A DNA stretch of 64,000 bases, taken from assembly GCA_016792685.1 (NCBI GenBank), contig JAEULQ010000067.1, forward strand, positions 1-64,000, read 5' to 3'. This DNA is from Tabrizicola sp. (GTDB lineage: Bacteria; Pseudomonadota; Alphaproteobacteria; Rhodobacterales; Rhodobacteraceae). Position 1 is the stretch's first letter; every line of letters begins with the position of its first letter. Position numbers and translations under genes: made by a program. This document shows, piece after piece, positions 43,717-52,010 of the stretch. Under the pieces are notes generated by a model. It did not search any database. It worked only from the letters and a program-made list of their open reading frames with translations, and was not told the DNA's origin.

Positions 43717-44991
43717 TCAGTCTTCCGCAGCAAAGACCTGCGTCCCGCCGACGAAGGTCGCGAGCACCTTACCCTCCATCCGTGCGCCGTCAAACGGGGT
43801 GTTCTTGGATTTCGAGCGGAGCTTGAAGCGGTCCATCAGGAAAGGCGCGTCGGGGTCGAAGAGGATGAGGTCGGCAGGCGCCCCGAGGGTCAGACGGCCC
43901 TGCGGCAAGCCCAGCCGGTTCGCGGGGTTCAGAGCCATCGCGCGGAAAAGGGCGGGAAGGCTCAGATGCCCGGCATGGTACAGCCGCATCGCGGCGGGAA
44001 GGAAGGTCTCCAGCGCGACGGCACCGGGGGCGGCTTCCTCGAAGGGGAGGCGCTTCGATTCCTCGTCCGCAGGTGTGTGCATGGAACTGATGATATCGAT
44101 CACCCCTTCGGCCACGGCCGCGACCATGGCAAGACGGTCTTGCTCGGACCGCAAGGGGGGCGTGAACTTGAAGAAGGTCCGGTAGTCGCCGACGTCGAAT
44201 TCGTTCAGCGTCAGGTGGTGGATCGAGGTCCCCGCTGTCACATCCAGCCCCGCCGCCTTGGCCCTTGCCAGCGCGGGCAGGGCCTTGGCCGTGGTGATCT
44301 GGTCGGCGTGGTAGCGGACCCCCGTCATTTCCACCAGCGCGAGGTCCCGCTCCAGCCCCATCCGTTCCGCCATGGGCGAGACCGCCGGGATGCCCCGCAG
44401 CGAGGCGAACTTGCCCGAGGTGGCGGAGGCCCCTGAGGACAGGCCCGGGTCCTGCGGATGGCCCATGACCAGTGCACCCAAGGACTTGGCATAGGACATC
44501 GCGCGGGTGATCGCCTTGGCCTCGGTTGAGACCCTGAAGACATCGGTAAAGGCAATCGCCCCCGCATCGCGCAGGAAACCGATCTCGGTCATCTCGCGCC
44601 CGTCGCGGGCCTTGGTCAGCGCCGCCATATGGCGGATGCGGACCGGGCTTTCGCTGGCGCGGCGGGTGACGAATTCCAGCGTCTCGGGCGTGTCGATCGC
44701 GGGTTGGGTGTCGGGCCGGGCGATGATCGTGGTCACGCCCCCCGCCGCCGCCGCAAGCCCGGCCGAGCGAAAGCTCTCCTTATGCCTCTCCCCCGGCTCG
44801 CCGATCTTGACCCCCAGATCGACGATCCCGGGAGCCAGGCATTTGCCCCCGCAGTCCACGACCTTGGCCCCCTTCGGCGCCTTCTCGTCCCGGGCCAAGA
44901 TCACCCCGTCCTTGACGGTCATGCTGCCGAGCACGTCTGTAGCGGCCTCGGGGTCGATCAGGCGGGCGTTCGTGAAATAGAGCGTGGTCAT
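43717..44991 (-). CDS. pyrC: Dihydroorotase-like protein, catalytically degenerate (PyrC')
   Basis: A 424-residue protein with the complete class I dihydroorotase fold. The metal-binding D-x-H-x-H-x-R-E has become D58-L-G-V-K-I-G-E, removing both histidines and the arginine. The later TDHAP signature reads SMHTPA, losing the catalytic Asp. The substrate-side SIHHLTLNE is kept. Such inactive PyrC' subunits are known to assemble with PyrB as structural partners in many bacteria; pyrB lies upstream in the same operon. ATG 44991 is selected by homologous N-terminus. A separate active dihydroorotase is expected elsewhere. Confidence 0.87.
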   Translation of the reverse strand: MTTLYFTNARLIDPEAATDVLGSMTVKDGVILARDEKAPKGAKVVDCGGKCLAPGIVDLGVKIGEPGERHKESFRSAGLAAAAGGVTTIIARPDTQPAIDTPETLEFVTRRASESPVRIRHMAALTKARDGREMTEIGFLRDAGAIAFTDVFRVSTEAKAITRAMSYAKSLGALVMGHPQDPGLSSGASATSGKFASLRGIPAVSPMAERMGLERDLALVEMTGVRYHADQITTAKALPALARAKAAGLDVTAGTSIHHLTLNEFDVGDYRTFFKFTPPLRSEQDRLAMVAAVAEGVIDIISSMHTPADEESKRLPFEEAAPGAVALETFLPAAMRLYHAGHLSLPALFRAMALNPANRLGLPQGRLTLGAPADLILFDPDAPFLMDRFKLRSKSKNTPFDGARMEGKVLATFVGGTQVFAAED

Positions 44992-45055
44992 GTCCGGTCC
45001 GTCCGAGGGGCTGGCCCGATATGCGACGGCGCGGAGAGCTTGTCCACTGGAAGCG

Positions 45056-45583
45056 TTACCCCAAGGCCAGCCAGAGCGCGACCAAAGCAACCAGAACCAA
45101 TGCGACGCCCAGGAGGCGGAAGGCCAGCGTCGGTCGCTGTGGCGGGGGAGAGGGCAGGTACGGAGGGGTCAGCACACCCTCGGCCGCCGCATTGGGAAGC
45201 GGTTCGAAATGCACCGTCTGGCGGTCCTCGGTGTAGGTGCCGATCAGGTTAAGCCGAGGGTCCAGTGTCAGGGTAACGGCGCGGCCATGCAGCGCCTTGG
45301 ACAACAGCACCAGCACCGGGCCCTTCAATCCCTGCAGCAGGGCACGGTCCGGGTCCAGCGCCACATCGCGGACGTCCAAGCCTTCGCTCAGAAATCCTGC
45401 GAGACCGATGTCGGACAGGTCGCCAACGTCGAAAAGCTCGACATAGGCGGGGTCGAGATCGGGGTCGCCCAGAAGCCTCAGGATGAGGGACGCCTTGTCG
45501 CGCTGCATTTCTTCCGGGGTCAGGGCGGCGGTGAAGACACGGACGCCAAGGCGATCATGCGAGGGGATGAACAAGCTCGTCAT
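45056..45583 (-). CDS. Tail-anchored protein of unknown function
   Basis: A 175-residue protein. A soluble domain (TSLFIPSHDRLGVRVFTAALTPEEM through LDPRLNLIGTYTEDRQTVHFEP) is followed by a Pro-rich hinge and a single C-terminal membrane helix (about 152-173, LLGVALVLVALVALWLALG), so it is probably tail-anchored in the inner membrane. I do not recognise the family. It overlaps the upstream gene by four bases and is 64 bases from pyrC'. It is the last of five coupled genes inserted between pyrB and pyrC'. Confidence 0.72.
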   Translation of the reverse strand: MTSLFIPSHDRLGVRVFTAALTPEEMQRDKASLILRLLGDPDLDPAYVELFDVGDLSDIGLAGFLSEGLDVRDVALDPDRALLQGLKGPVLVLLSKALHGRAVTLTLDPRLNLIGTYTEDRQTVHFEPLPNAAAEGVLTPPYLPSPPPQRPTLAFRLLGVALVLVALVALWLALG

Positions 45584-46020
45584 CGGTGGAGCGAGATGCG
45601 ATCTGCGGTGGCAGCGGGGTCGGCCTGGTACTTGATGAGGTGCCGGTCGCCAAGAGTCGTGGTGATCTGGACAGAGCCGAGGAACGGCTTCGCCGACCGC
45701 ACCTGCGCCAGAGAGATCGTCCGCCCGCCGGGGCCGAGAAGGCGGCGGTCGGTCAGCCGCCAGACCTCGGCCAGCGCTTCGGATGCCAGGTACGCCGCCC
45801 GCGCGCCAATAGCGAGCACCGCGCCAAAGGGACCGGCAACGGGATAGGGGTTCCCCTGCCAAAGCAGGAATAGCCCGGCTGCGGTTCCAAGCACGACGGC
45901 CAGAATGAGATGCCCGCGCCAATAGGCGAGCCGGTCGGCACGAAATTCTGCGACCACCGTCTCTCCGTCCTGCAATGTGGCGACGGTGCCAAGAATACTG
46001 TCGGGTTCGATTCGGGCCAT
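45580..46020 (-). CDS. PH-like membrane protein of unknown function (third of three)
   Basis: A 146-residue protein with two central membrane helices (about 36-54 and 61-81), preceded by LQDGETVVAEFRADRLAYWRG and followed by EVWRLTDRRLLGPGGRTISLAQV. The L-T-D-R-R-L strand followed by a turn and amphipathic strands is typical of bacterial PH-like membrane proteins. The two other members lie upstream. Its ATG overlaps the stop of the 39-residue gene by one base (TGATG). Confidence 0.74.
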   Translation of the reverse strand: MARIEPDSILGTVATLQDGETVVAEFRADRLAYWRGHLILAVVLGTAAGLFLLWQGNPYPVAGPFGAVLAIGARAAYLASEALAEVWRLTDRRLLGPGGRTISLAQVRSAKPFLGSVQITTTLGDRHLIKYQADPAATADRISLHR

Positions 46021-46139
46021 CAGGCGATCCACACGATGATGACGGTGAAGATGGCGATGAAGACAAGGACGGCAGCCGCCACCATGCCGCCCTGTCGCAT
46101 CTCGGCTTTCGTGGGCTTGCGGTCGGGGTCGGGGGTCAT
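46020..46139 (-). CDS. 39-residue single-helix membrane peptide
   Basis: A short frame with ATG at 46139 and TGA at 46020-46022. The product has a polar basic N-terminus (KPTKAEMRQGG) and one hydrophobic helix of about 18 residues (VAAAVLVFIAIFTVIIVWIA) running to its end. It overlaps the previous gene by four bases (ATGA) and the next by one (TGATG), filling what would otherwise be the only gap in a coupled chain, which supports its being real. Function unknown. Confidence 0.72.
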   Translation of the reverse strand: MTPDPDRKPTKAEMRQGGMVAAAVLVFIAIFTVIIVWIA

Positions 46140-46687
46140 TCGGTCTTGCCCTGCAGGTCTCGGATCATCAGGTACACCTTCTCAGCCTCGGCGATGTTTT
46201 CAAAGCCCGCTTTCGTGGTGCCAAGATCGCCGTCGGAGTCGCGTTCGAGGCGGGAGTGCAGCCAGACGGTCGAGGCACGCGCTCCCGGTTCCAGTTCAAG
46301 GGCGGTGGAGGGGAGGATCGGGTAGACCTTGAGGCTGGGAAAGCGCCCCTGCCGGACGACATAGGCCGCGCGATTGGTCAGCACATAGCGGATGTCGCGC
46401 GGTGCAGTGCGCGCCTCGATCACCGGGCCGAAGACAAGGAAGGCCCCGATCCCGCCGAAGGGCACCCCGAAGGCGGTGACGAAGAGAGCGAGGCCTGCGT
46501 CCGCGAAGGTTCCAGCTTTGGGGAGCTGCCAGAGACCGTGGAAGATGAGCGAAACGCCGACGATCAGGAAGGGTGAGCCGAAGACCATCAGGAAGATCGC
46601 CTTTGCACGCTGGTGCAGGCCGGGGACGGGGGAGCCTTCCCATAGGAGAGTTTCATCGGGGCCGAGGGGGAGGGGGTAAACGGTCAC
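46136..46687 (-). CDS. PH-like membrane protein of unknown function (second of three)
   Basis: A 183-residue protein from GTG 46687, whose GTGA overlaps the stop of the upstream gene. It begins LPLGPDETLLWEGSPVPG, has two or three membrane helices (about 29-48 and 58-85), and continues IRYVLTNRAAYVVRQGRFPSLKV, a PH-like strand signature. The P-D-E-(S/T)-L-(I/L)-W-(Q/E)-G start and L-T-(D/N)-R motif are shared with its upstream neighbour. The longer ATG-started frame at 46726 would overlap that gene deeply and is rejected. Confidence 0.74.
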   Translation of the reverse strand: MTVYPLPLGPDETLLWEGSPVPGLHQRAKAIFLMVFGSPFLIVGVSLIFHGLWQLPKAGTFADAGLALFVTAFGVPFGGIGAFLVFGPVIEARTAPRDIRYVLTNRAAYVVRQGRFPSLKVYPILPSTALELEPGARASTVWLHSRLERDSDGDLGTTKAGFENIAEAEKVYLMIRDLQGKTE

Positions 46688-47202
46688 GATGCCGCCTTCC
46701 TCTCCTGCTCCATAATCCGCATACATTCCTTCGCATCATTGGTCGCGAGGATGATGCTTGTTCGGCCGAACCTTATGACGCCTGGAAGGCCCCAGTCCGG
46801 AGCCGACTGCAGATAGTCGTGTGATCGGATGCGCCGCCACGGCCATTCCGAGACCCGGATCAAGCGTCGATCGGTCAGTATGACCGCCCCCAAGGCCTTT
46901 CCGGATTCAACGGCGCGTCTCTCAAGCCAGTCGAAGCCTTGGGCGAGAACAATAACTATCATTGCCAAAGGAAGAATGATGTAGAATGCGCCACACCTAC
47001 TGACCCGGTCTTTCGCAGGGCAGAACTCGGCAAGCGAATACGACCCCCAGACCGCCCAGAGCACCAAGCTCGCAATCACGACAAGAACGAACATCGTGAA
47101 TGTCGAGGACGCAACGGTGAAGCCAATCCGTCCCTGCCAGATCAGGCTTTCGTCTGGCTCCAATATCGAAGCCAGATCGAATTGCGACGGATCGGCACTC
47201 AC
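46684..47202 (-). CDS. PH-like membrane protein of unknown function (first of three)
   Basis: A 172-residue protein starting at GTG 47202 within the pyrB stop (GTGA). The sequence [14 protein letters not shown] precedes two membrane helices (about 33-52 and 71-88), then [26 protein letters not shown]. This is the same architecture as the next gene and the one at 45580. No known function. Translational coupling to pyrB implies production in step with aspartate carbamoyltransferase. Confidence 0.74.
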   Translation of the reverse strand: MSADPSQFDLASILEPDESLIWQGRIGFTVASSTFTMFVLVVIASLVLWAVWGSYSLAEFCPAKDRVSRCGAFYIILPLAMIVIVLAQGFDWLERRAVESGKALGAVILTDRRLIRVSEWPWRRIRSHDYLQSAPDWGLPGVIRFGRTSIILATNDAKECMRIMEQERKAAS

Positions 47203-48161
47203 ACCATCGCCCCCACGATCTTCCGTCCCCGCTCGGCCCGGAGGTTCCGCGCCAGAAGGTCCATGCAGGCCATCCGCACCGCGACCCCCATCTCCACCTG
47301 GTCCTGGATCACCGAGCGGTTGATGTCGTCGGCGAGGTCTCCGTCGATCTCGACGCCCCGGTTCATCGGGCCGGGATGCATGACGATGGCCTCGGGCGAA
47401 GCGTAGGACAGCTTCTCGGCGTCCAACCCGTAGCGGTGATAGTACTCGCGCTCGGACGGAATGAAGCCGCCGTCCATCCGTTCCTTCTGCAGCCGCAGCA
47501 TCATTACCACATCGGCGCCCTTGAGCCCTTCGCGCATGTCGTCGAAAAGCTCGCAGCCGAAGTCTTCCACGCCCGAGGGCATCAGGGTCGGCGGGGCGAT
47601 CAGGCGGAGGCGGTTTTCCATCTTGCCAAGCAGGATCAGGTTCGACCGGGCCACCCGGGAATGGGCGATGTCGCCGCAGATGGCGATGGTCAGCCGCTGG
47701 ATGCGGCCCTTGGCGCGACGGATGGTCAGGGCGTCGAGGAGCGCCTGGGTCGGATGCTCATGCCGCCCGTCGCCCGCGTTCAGGACGGCGCAATCCACCT
47801 TTTGAGCCAGCAGGTTGACGGCCCCCGAAGCGCCGTGCCGCACGACCAGCAGGTCGGGGTGCATCGCGTTCAGGGTCATCGCCGTGTCGATCAGCGTCTC
47901 GCCCTTCTTCACCGACGAATTCGCCACCGACATGTTCATCACGTCCGCGCCCAGCCGCTTTCCGGCGAGTTCGAAGGACGATTGCGTGCGGGTCGAGTTC
48001 TCGAAGAAGAGGTTGATCTGCGTCATCCCGGCCAGCACGTCGGACTGCTTCACCGTGCGGCGGTTCAGGTCGACATAGCGGTCGGCAAGGTCGAGGACGG
48101 TGGTGATCTCCAGCGGCTGAAGCTGCTCGATCCCCAGAAGATGGCGGGCGCGGAAGGCCAT
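47199..48161 (-). CDS. pyrB: Aspartate carbamoyltransferase catalytic subunit
   Basis: A 320-residue transcarbamylase. The carbamoyl-phosphate loop is [13 protein letters not shown], with [11 protein letters not shown], the [13 protein letters not shown] segment and the C-terminal [13 protein letters not shown]. It makes N-carbamoylaspartate in pyrimidine synthesis. No pyrI is adjacent; instead the degenerate PyrC' encoded downstream is the expected structural partner. ATG 48161 is supported by the family start [14 protein letters not shown]. The first gene of an operon running to plsY. Confidence 0.97.
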   Translation of the reverse strand: MAFRARHLLGIEQLQPLEITTVLDLADRYVDLNRRTVKQSDVLAGMTQINLFFENSTRTQSSFELAGKRLGADVMNMSVANSSVKKGETLIDTAMTLNAMHPDLLVVRHGASGAVNLLAQKVDCAVLNAGDGRHEHPTQALLDALTIRRAKGRIQRLTIAICGDIAHSRVARSNLILLGKMENRLRLIAPPTLMPSGVEDFGCELFDDMREGLKGADVVMMLRLQKERMDGGFIPSEREYYHRYGLDAEKLSYASPEAIVMHPGPMNRGVEIDGDLADDINRSVIQDQVEMGVAVRMACMDLLARNLRAERGRKIVGAMV

Positions 48162-48216
48162 GTCTGTCCCCTCTCGGATTTCCCCCTCTATCGCAAAGCC
48201 GGGGAGGCGGGGCAAC

Positions 48217-48759
48217 CTACTTCCGGCGCAGATGTTCCTCCAGCCGCGGCATGATCTCGACGAAGTTGCAGGGCCGGTGGCGGCTGTCGAGCTGGGGTTT
48301 CAGGATCTCGTCCCAGGCGTCGCGGCAGGCTCCGGGGCTGCCGGGCAGGGCAAAAAGATAGGTGCCCTGGGCAACGCCCCCCGTCGCGCGGCTTTGCACG
48401 GCAGAGGTGCCGATCTTCTGCATGCTGACGATGGTGAAGACCGTCCCGAAGGCCTCGATCTCTTTCTCATAGACCTCGCGGTGGGCTTCCACGGTGACAT
48501 CGCGCCCGGTCAGACCGGTGCCACCCGTCGTGAGGATGACATCGACCTGCGGGTCGGCGATCCACTGGCGCAGGCGCGCCACGATGGCGGGGCGGTCGTC
48601 GGGCACGATGCCGCGGTCGGCCAGCACATGGCCCGCCGCGACCAGCCGCTCGACCAAAGTGTCGCCCGACTTGTCCGTCTCGGGCGTCCGGGTATCGCTC
48701 ACCGTCAGGACGGCAATGCGGACCGGGTGAAAGAGCAGGGTTTCGTCGATGCGGGACAT
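48217..48759 (-). CDS. moaB: Molybdenum cofactor biosynthesis protein B
   Basis: A 180-residue MoaB/Mog-fold protein. It shows [21 protein letters not shown], the MPT-binding [15 protein letters not shown], and the C-terminal [19 protein letters not shown]. The family adenylylates molybdopterin or performs a related step. AAGGAG precedes ATG 48759. The stop of the LysE gene lies two bases upstream, so it belongs to the glycosylase-LysE-moaB run. A longer open frame to 49440 is a shadow over the LysE gene. Confidence 0.93.
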   Translation of the reverse strand: MSRIDETLLFHPVRIAVLTVSDTRTPETDKSGDTLVERLVAAGHVLADRGIVPDDRPAIVARLRQWIADPQVDVILTTGGTGLTGRDVTVEAHREVYEKEIEAFGTVFTIVSMQKIGTSAVQSRATGGVAQGTYLFALPGSPGACRDAWDEILKPQLDSRHRPCNFVEIMPRLEEHLRRK

Positions 48760-48761
48760 CT

Positions 48762-49391
48762 CTAGCTCCTTGGCATGAGCGCAAGCCGCAAGGCCAGCGC
48801 GCCGAAGATGGTGGCGCTGATCCGGGACAACCAGCGTGACAGACCCGCGGATCGTGCCATCCGTTGCCCGATGGTGCCGGCGAAAAGCCCCACCGCGCCG
48901 TTCACCACCAGCCCCCCGGCGCTGAACACCAGGCCAAGCGTCAGGAATTGCGGCAGGATCGGCCGCGAAGGGTCCACGAACTGCGGCAGGAAGGCGAGGA
49001 TGAAGAGGATCACCTTGGGGTTCAGAAGGTTGACCATCAACCCTTGGCCGAACGCCCTGGACGGCGAGGTCGGCGCCACCACCGTCTCCGCCGCAAAGGG
49101 CGACGCCCGCAGTGCCCCCACCGCCAGCCAGAGCAGATACCCGACCCCAAGCCAGCGGATCGCCTCGAACGCCGCCGGATGCGCCGCGACCAAGGCCCCA
49201 AGTCCCAATGCGGCGAGCGTCGTATGCACCATACCCCCCGTCGCAATCCCGAAATTCGCCGCCATCGCTGCCCGGCGGCCGGACCGCAGCCCCTGTCCAA
49301 GGCAGAACATCATGTCGGCCCCCGGCGTCAGGTTCAGCGCCAGCCCTGCGGGGACGAAGGCAAGGAGGGTGAGGGGGTCGACGGGAAGCAT
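48762..49391 (-). CDS. LysE family transporter
   Basis: A 209-residue membrane protein with six predicted helices. It has the LysE/RhtB hallmark FVPAGLALNLTPGADMMFCLGQGLRSGRRAA near the N-terminus and LLNPKVILFILAFLPQFVDP in the middle. It exports amino acids or related metabolites; the substrate is unknown. The ATG at 49391 overlaps the stop of the uracil-DNA glycosylase gene by one base (TGATG). Confidence 0.92.
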   Translation of the reverse strand: MLPVDPLTLLAFVPAGLALNLTPGADMMFCLGQGLRSGRRAAMAANFGIATGGMVHTTLAALGLGALVAAHPAAFEAIRWLGVGYLLWLAVGALRASPFAAETVVAPTSPSRAFGQGLMVNLLNPKVILFILAFLPQFVDPSRPILPQFLTLGLVFSAGGLVVNGAVGLFAGTIGQRMARSAGLSRWLSRISATIFGALALRLALMPRS

Positions 49392-50176
49392 CAGCCCCTG
49401 AGCCTTGCCTGCAATGAAAGAAGGTCCGCCCAGGCCTCACGTTTGGCGGACGGATTGCGCAGCAGATAGGCGGGGTGGGTCATTGGCAGCAAAGGTTTGC
49501 CAAGCGCTTGCGACCAGTTGCCCCGCGCCCGCAGAATGCCGCGTGTGCCGGTCAGGGCATCAAGCGGCGTGTTGCCCATAACGACGATCACCGCAGGATC
49601 GACCAGCGCGATATGCCGCTCGACAAAGGGGCGCATCATGGCGATCTCGGCGGGTTCCGGGTCGCGGTTGCCCGGGGGCCGCCAGGGCAGGACATTGGTG
49701 ATGTAAAGCGCGGTTTCGGCGTCGGGCGAGGTGCGTGAAAGGCCAATAGCCTCGAACATCTTGTCCATAAGCTGGCCTGCGCGACCGACAAAGGGGCGGC
49801 CCTCGCGGTCTTCGTCAGCGCCCGGTGCCTCGCCAAGGATCAGGACGCGGGCCTTGGGATTGCCATCGGCAAAGACCGTGTTCCGCGCGCCTTTCTTCAA
49901 CTCGCACAGGTCGAAAGCGGTGATCGCCGCGCGGAGATCGTCGAGGGTCTGTGCCCGCTCCGCCGCCCTTCGGGCGACCTCGAAAGGATCGCTGCCGACC
50001 TGTTCCGCCGGGGTAGCAGCCACAGGTCTTGCAGCCTGTTTCGGGGCTTCGGTGGCGAGGTCATAGCGGTTCACCGGGGCGTCGCCGATGGTCTCGTCAG
50101 CCCCGGCCTCGACCTGCCAGGCCAGGGCCGCGAGGGCCGCGTGCCAGTCGTCAGCGATGTCGGCGGCGATTCCCAT
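49391..50176 (-). CDS. Uracil-DNA glycosylase (family 4-like) lacking the Fe-S cysteines
   Basis: A 261-residue protein. The C-terminal ~170 residues are a UDG: motif A GEAPGADEDREGRPFVG, ITNVLPWRPPGNRDPEP, and motif B MTHPAYLLR. Family 4 enzymes have four cysteines for a 4Fe-4S cluster; here the only cysteine in the whole protein is in DLCELKKGA, so no such cluster can form. The N-terminal ~80 residues are an extra, less conserved region. It removes uracil from DNA. Overlaps the LysE gene by one base. Confidence 0.88.
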   Translation of the reverse strand: MGIAADIADDWHAALAALAWQVEAGADETIGDAPVNRYDLATEAPKQAARPVAATPAEQVGSDPFEVARRAAERAQTLDDLRAAITAFDLCELKKGARNTVFADGNPKARVLILGEAPGADEDREGRPFVGRAGQLMDKMFEAIGLSRTSPDAETALYITNVLPWRPPGNRDPEPAEIAMMRPFVERHIALVDPAVIVVMGNTPLDALTGTRGILRARGNWSQALGKPLLPMTHPAYLLRNPSAKREAWADLLSLQARLRG

Positions 50177-50223
50177 GCGCGAAGACTAGGGCGCGCCGCG
50201 CGCTCCCACAACCCGAAGCGGGG

Positions 50224-51015
50224 TCAGGGCGCCGGGCATCCGCGAAACTCGATCGCGCCCCCGGCGGCAAGGATAGTCATCGTCACGCCCGAACGGTCCA
50301 GCGCAAAGGGAGCGCCATCCGGGGGCACGAGTTCGGTCATCGCGATCAGCACGCCGCCCTCGCGCTGGGTGACGGCCGGAGCGACCCAGACGTCACGATC
50401 CGCGGTTTCGAAAGCCACGACCTCCGTTCGTCCGGGATCGGGCAGACGCACCCGCGCCGTGACGCGAAGTCCATCGCTGATCGGGTCGACCTGGCAGGCG
50501 ACCCCTGCGACCCCGGCTTCGGTTGCCGTCTCTGCCCGGGCGGCAAGTGCGGCGGTGATGCTGGCATCAGGCTGACCGGGTGGCAGTAGGTCGGAGACCA
50601 GGTCAAGCGTTGCGGGCAGGCAGATCTCGTCGCAGACGCCGAGGTCAACCCCGACCGACAGGCGGACCGGCAGGGCCGGGTCAAGGGGCGTGACCTCCAG
50701 CGGCAGGACAAGGTGTTCGTGGTAGCCGATGGTCTGCATGCCATTGGCCTCGAAGACGTCGGGGGCGGGCCAGTGAATCCGGACCGATTTCACGTTCTGG
50801 GACCCGGTCCAGTCGAAGATCGGGGGGATGCCGCTGTCGCCCGGACTGCGCCAGTAGGTCTTCCAGCCGGGGGCGAGCGTCAGCTCCACCGCCGCCATAT
50901 GCGCGCCATTTTCCATTTGCCATCCAAGCCTTAGCGTGGCGGAGAGCACGTCCTCCTGCGTTGTCGCTAGGGCGGGGGTGGCGAGGTGGGCGAAGAGAAG
51001 GACTGGTCTGATCAT
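50224..51015 (-). CDS. DsbD N-terminal-like (thiol:disulfide) periplasmic protein
   Basis: A 263-residue exported protein. After the signal peptide (IRPVLLFAHLATPALA) it has the DsbD-alpha-like fold: LAPGWKTYWRSPGDSGIPPIFDWTGS, and the cysteine pair in VDLGVCDEICLPA, the spacing used by DsbD N-domains that accept electrons. No membrane transporter domain is attached. It probably takes part in periplasmic disulfide reduction; the partner is not in the window. Start ATG 51015 selected by signal peptide. Confidence 0.82.
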   Translation of the reverse strand: MIRPVLLFAHLATPALATTQEDVLSATLRLGWQMENGAHMAAVELTLAPGWKTYWRSPGDSGIPPIFDWTGSQNVKSVRIHWPAPDVFEANGMQTIGYHEHLVLPLEVTPLDPALPVRLSVGVDLGVCDEICLPATLDLVSDLLPPGQPDASITAALAARAETATEAGVAGVACQVDPISDGLRVTARVRLPDPGRTEVVAFETADRDVWVAPAVTQREGGVLIAMTELVPPDGAPFALDRSGVTMTILAAGGAIEFRGCPAP

Positions 51016-51155
51016 GCGGGCAACATAGAAACTGACGGGCGCAAGGGAAATCACTTTGCGGCGACAGCACGTGAGCGTGACGTTTTGGCCATGCTTCGGG
51101 GCTTGTGAGCCGGTGACGCGGGGTCCATGTTCAGGGTGATGAGAGGGGGGCTCCG

Positions 51156-51713
51156 ATGGATCTTTCCGGACAGATACTGATCGCCATGCCGGGGATGGCG
51201 GATCCGCGTTTCGAGAAGAGCGTGGTCCTGATCTGCGCGCATTCGGCCGAGGGGGCGATGGGGTTGATCGTCAACAAGCCATTGGAAGAACTGAGCTTTT
51301 CCGGCCTGTTGGAGCACCTGAAGATCCCCTTGGGGCCAAAGGGCCGCGACATCCGGGTGCATTTCGGCGGACCGGTCGAGCGGGGGCGGGGGTTCGTACT
51401 GCACTCGGCCGACTGGGAGCGGGAGGGTGAAGGTACGATGCGCGTGCCGGGGGGCCTGGAAATGACCGCCACCATCAACATCCTGGAGGCTTTGGCTTCC
51501 GGCCGCGGTCCGGGCAAGGCCTTGCTGGCGCTGGGTTAGTCCGGCTGGGGGCCGGGTCAGCTGGAGGCCGAGATCGCGCGGAACGACTGGCTGACCTGCG
51601 AGGCGCCGGAGGGGCTGGTGTTCGGCGCGGACGACCAGGTGAAATGGTCGGCGGCGCTGCGGGGGATGGGGATTGATCCCTTGACGTTGAGTGCTGCGGC
51701 GGGGCGGGCCTGA
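51156..51713 (+). pseudogene. yqgE: yqgE/algH family gene interrupted by an in-frame TAG
   Basis: The frame encodes an intact YqgE/AlgH N-terminus (MDLSGQILIAMPGMADPRFEKSV in outline, GLIVNKPLEE, VHFGGPVERGRGFVLH). It ends at TAG 51537-51539 after 127 residues, then continues in the same frame for 57 more codons to TGA 51711-51713. The continuation reads SGWGPGQLEAEIARNDWL, exactly the conserved C-terminal part, where the family normally has a Tyr before the (A/S)GWGPGQLE segment. So a single Tyr-to-amber change (or a base-call error) splits the gene; the total of 185 codons matches the usual length. The function of YqgE is unclear. Confidence 0.85.
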
Positions 51714-52010
51714 GGCGGCCGCAAGGACATCCGGTAAGGGGTTGGGAACGCTGGGTTAATCCGGGGGTTTTCCGAGAGGTTAACGGTATGGCATCCGTCT
51801 GGCATGCGTCGGGTATCTGTACCGACGCTTGGCGGGCGGTTGGGGCGTTAACCCTGGGGGGCGAATCGGGATGACAATGCTGAGGATTTCCCACGGAAAC
51901 GCGCCAGGCATTCCCTCGACTTGAGAACCTCCACGATGCGGTAGCGCTTGAACCACAGGTGCTGTCAGACAAAAACTACACCAAGGTACCGACAACCTGG
52001 GGTATGTCGG
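51714..52010. other. Gene-free region with hairpin and GTTAAC repeats
   Basis: No coding region seen. The hairpin GCGTCGGGTA-TCTG-TACCGACGC lies at 51806-51828, flanked by GTTAAC hexamers at about 51778 and 51847. The left part is GC-rich like the chromosome, and base composition becomes clearly A/T-richer from about 51900, marking the edge of the acquired-looking patch. Confidence 0.4.

Noticed and set aside
48760..49440. Upstream extension of moaB to 407 residues
   Set aside because: The added part is an out-of-frame reading of the LysE gene; moaB has its own AAGGAG and ATG at 48759.
51537..51539. TAG in yqgE as a pyrrolysine or selenocysteine-like recoding site
   Set aside because: The family has Tyr at this position and there is no pyl machinery or known recoding structure in view; mutation or sequencing error is simpler.
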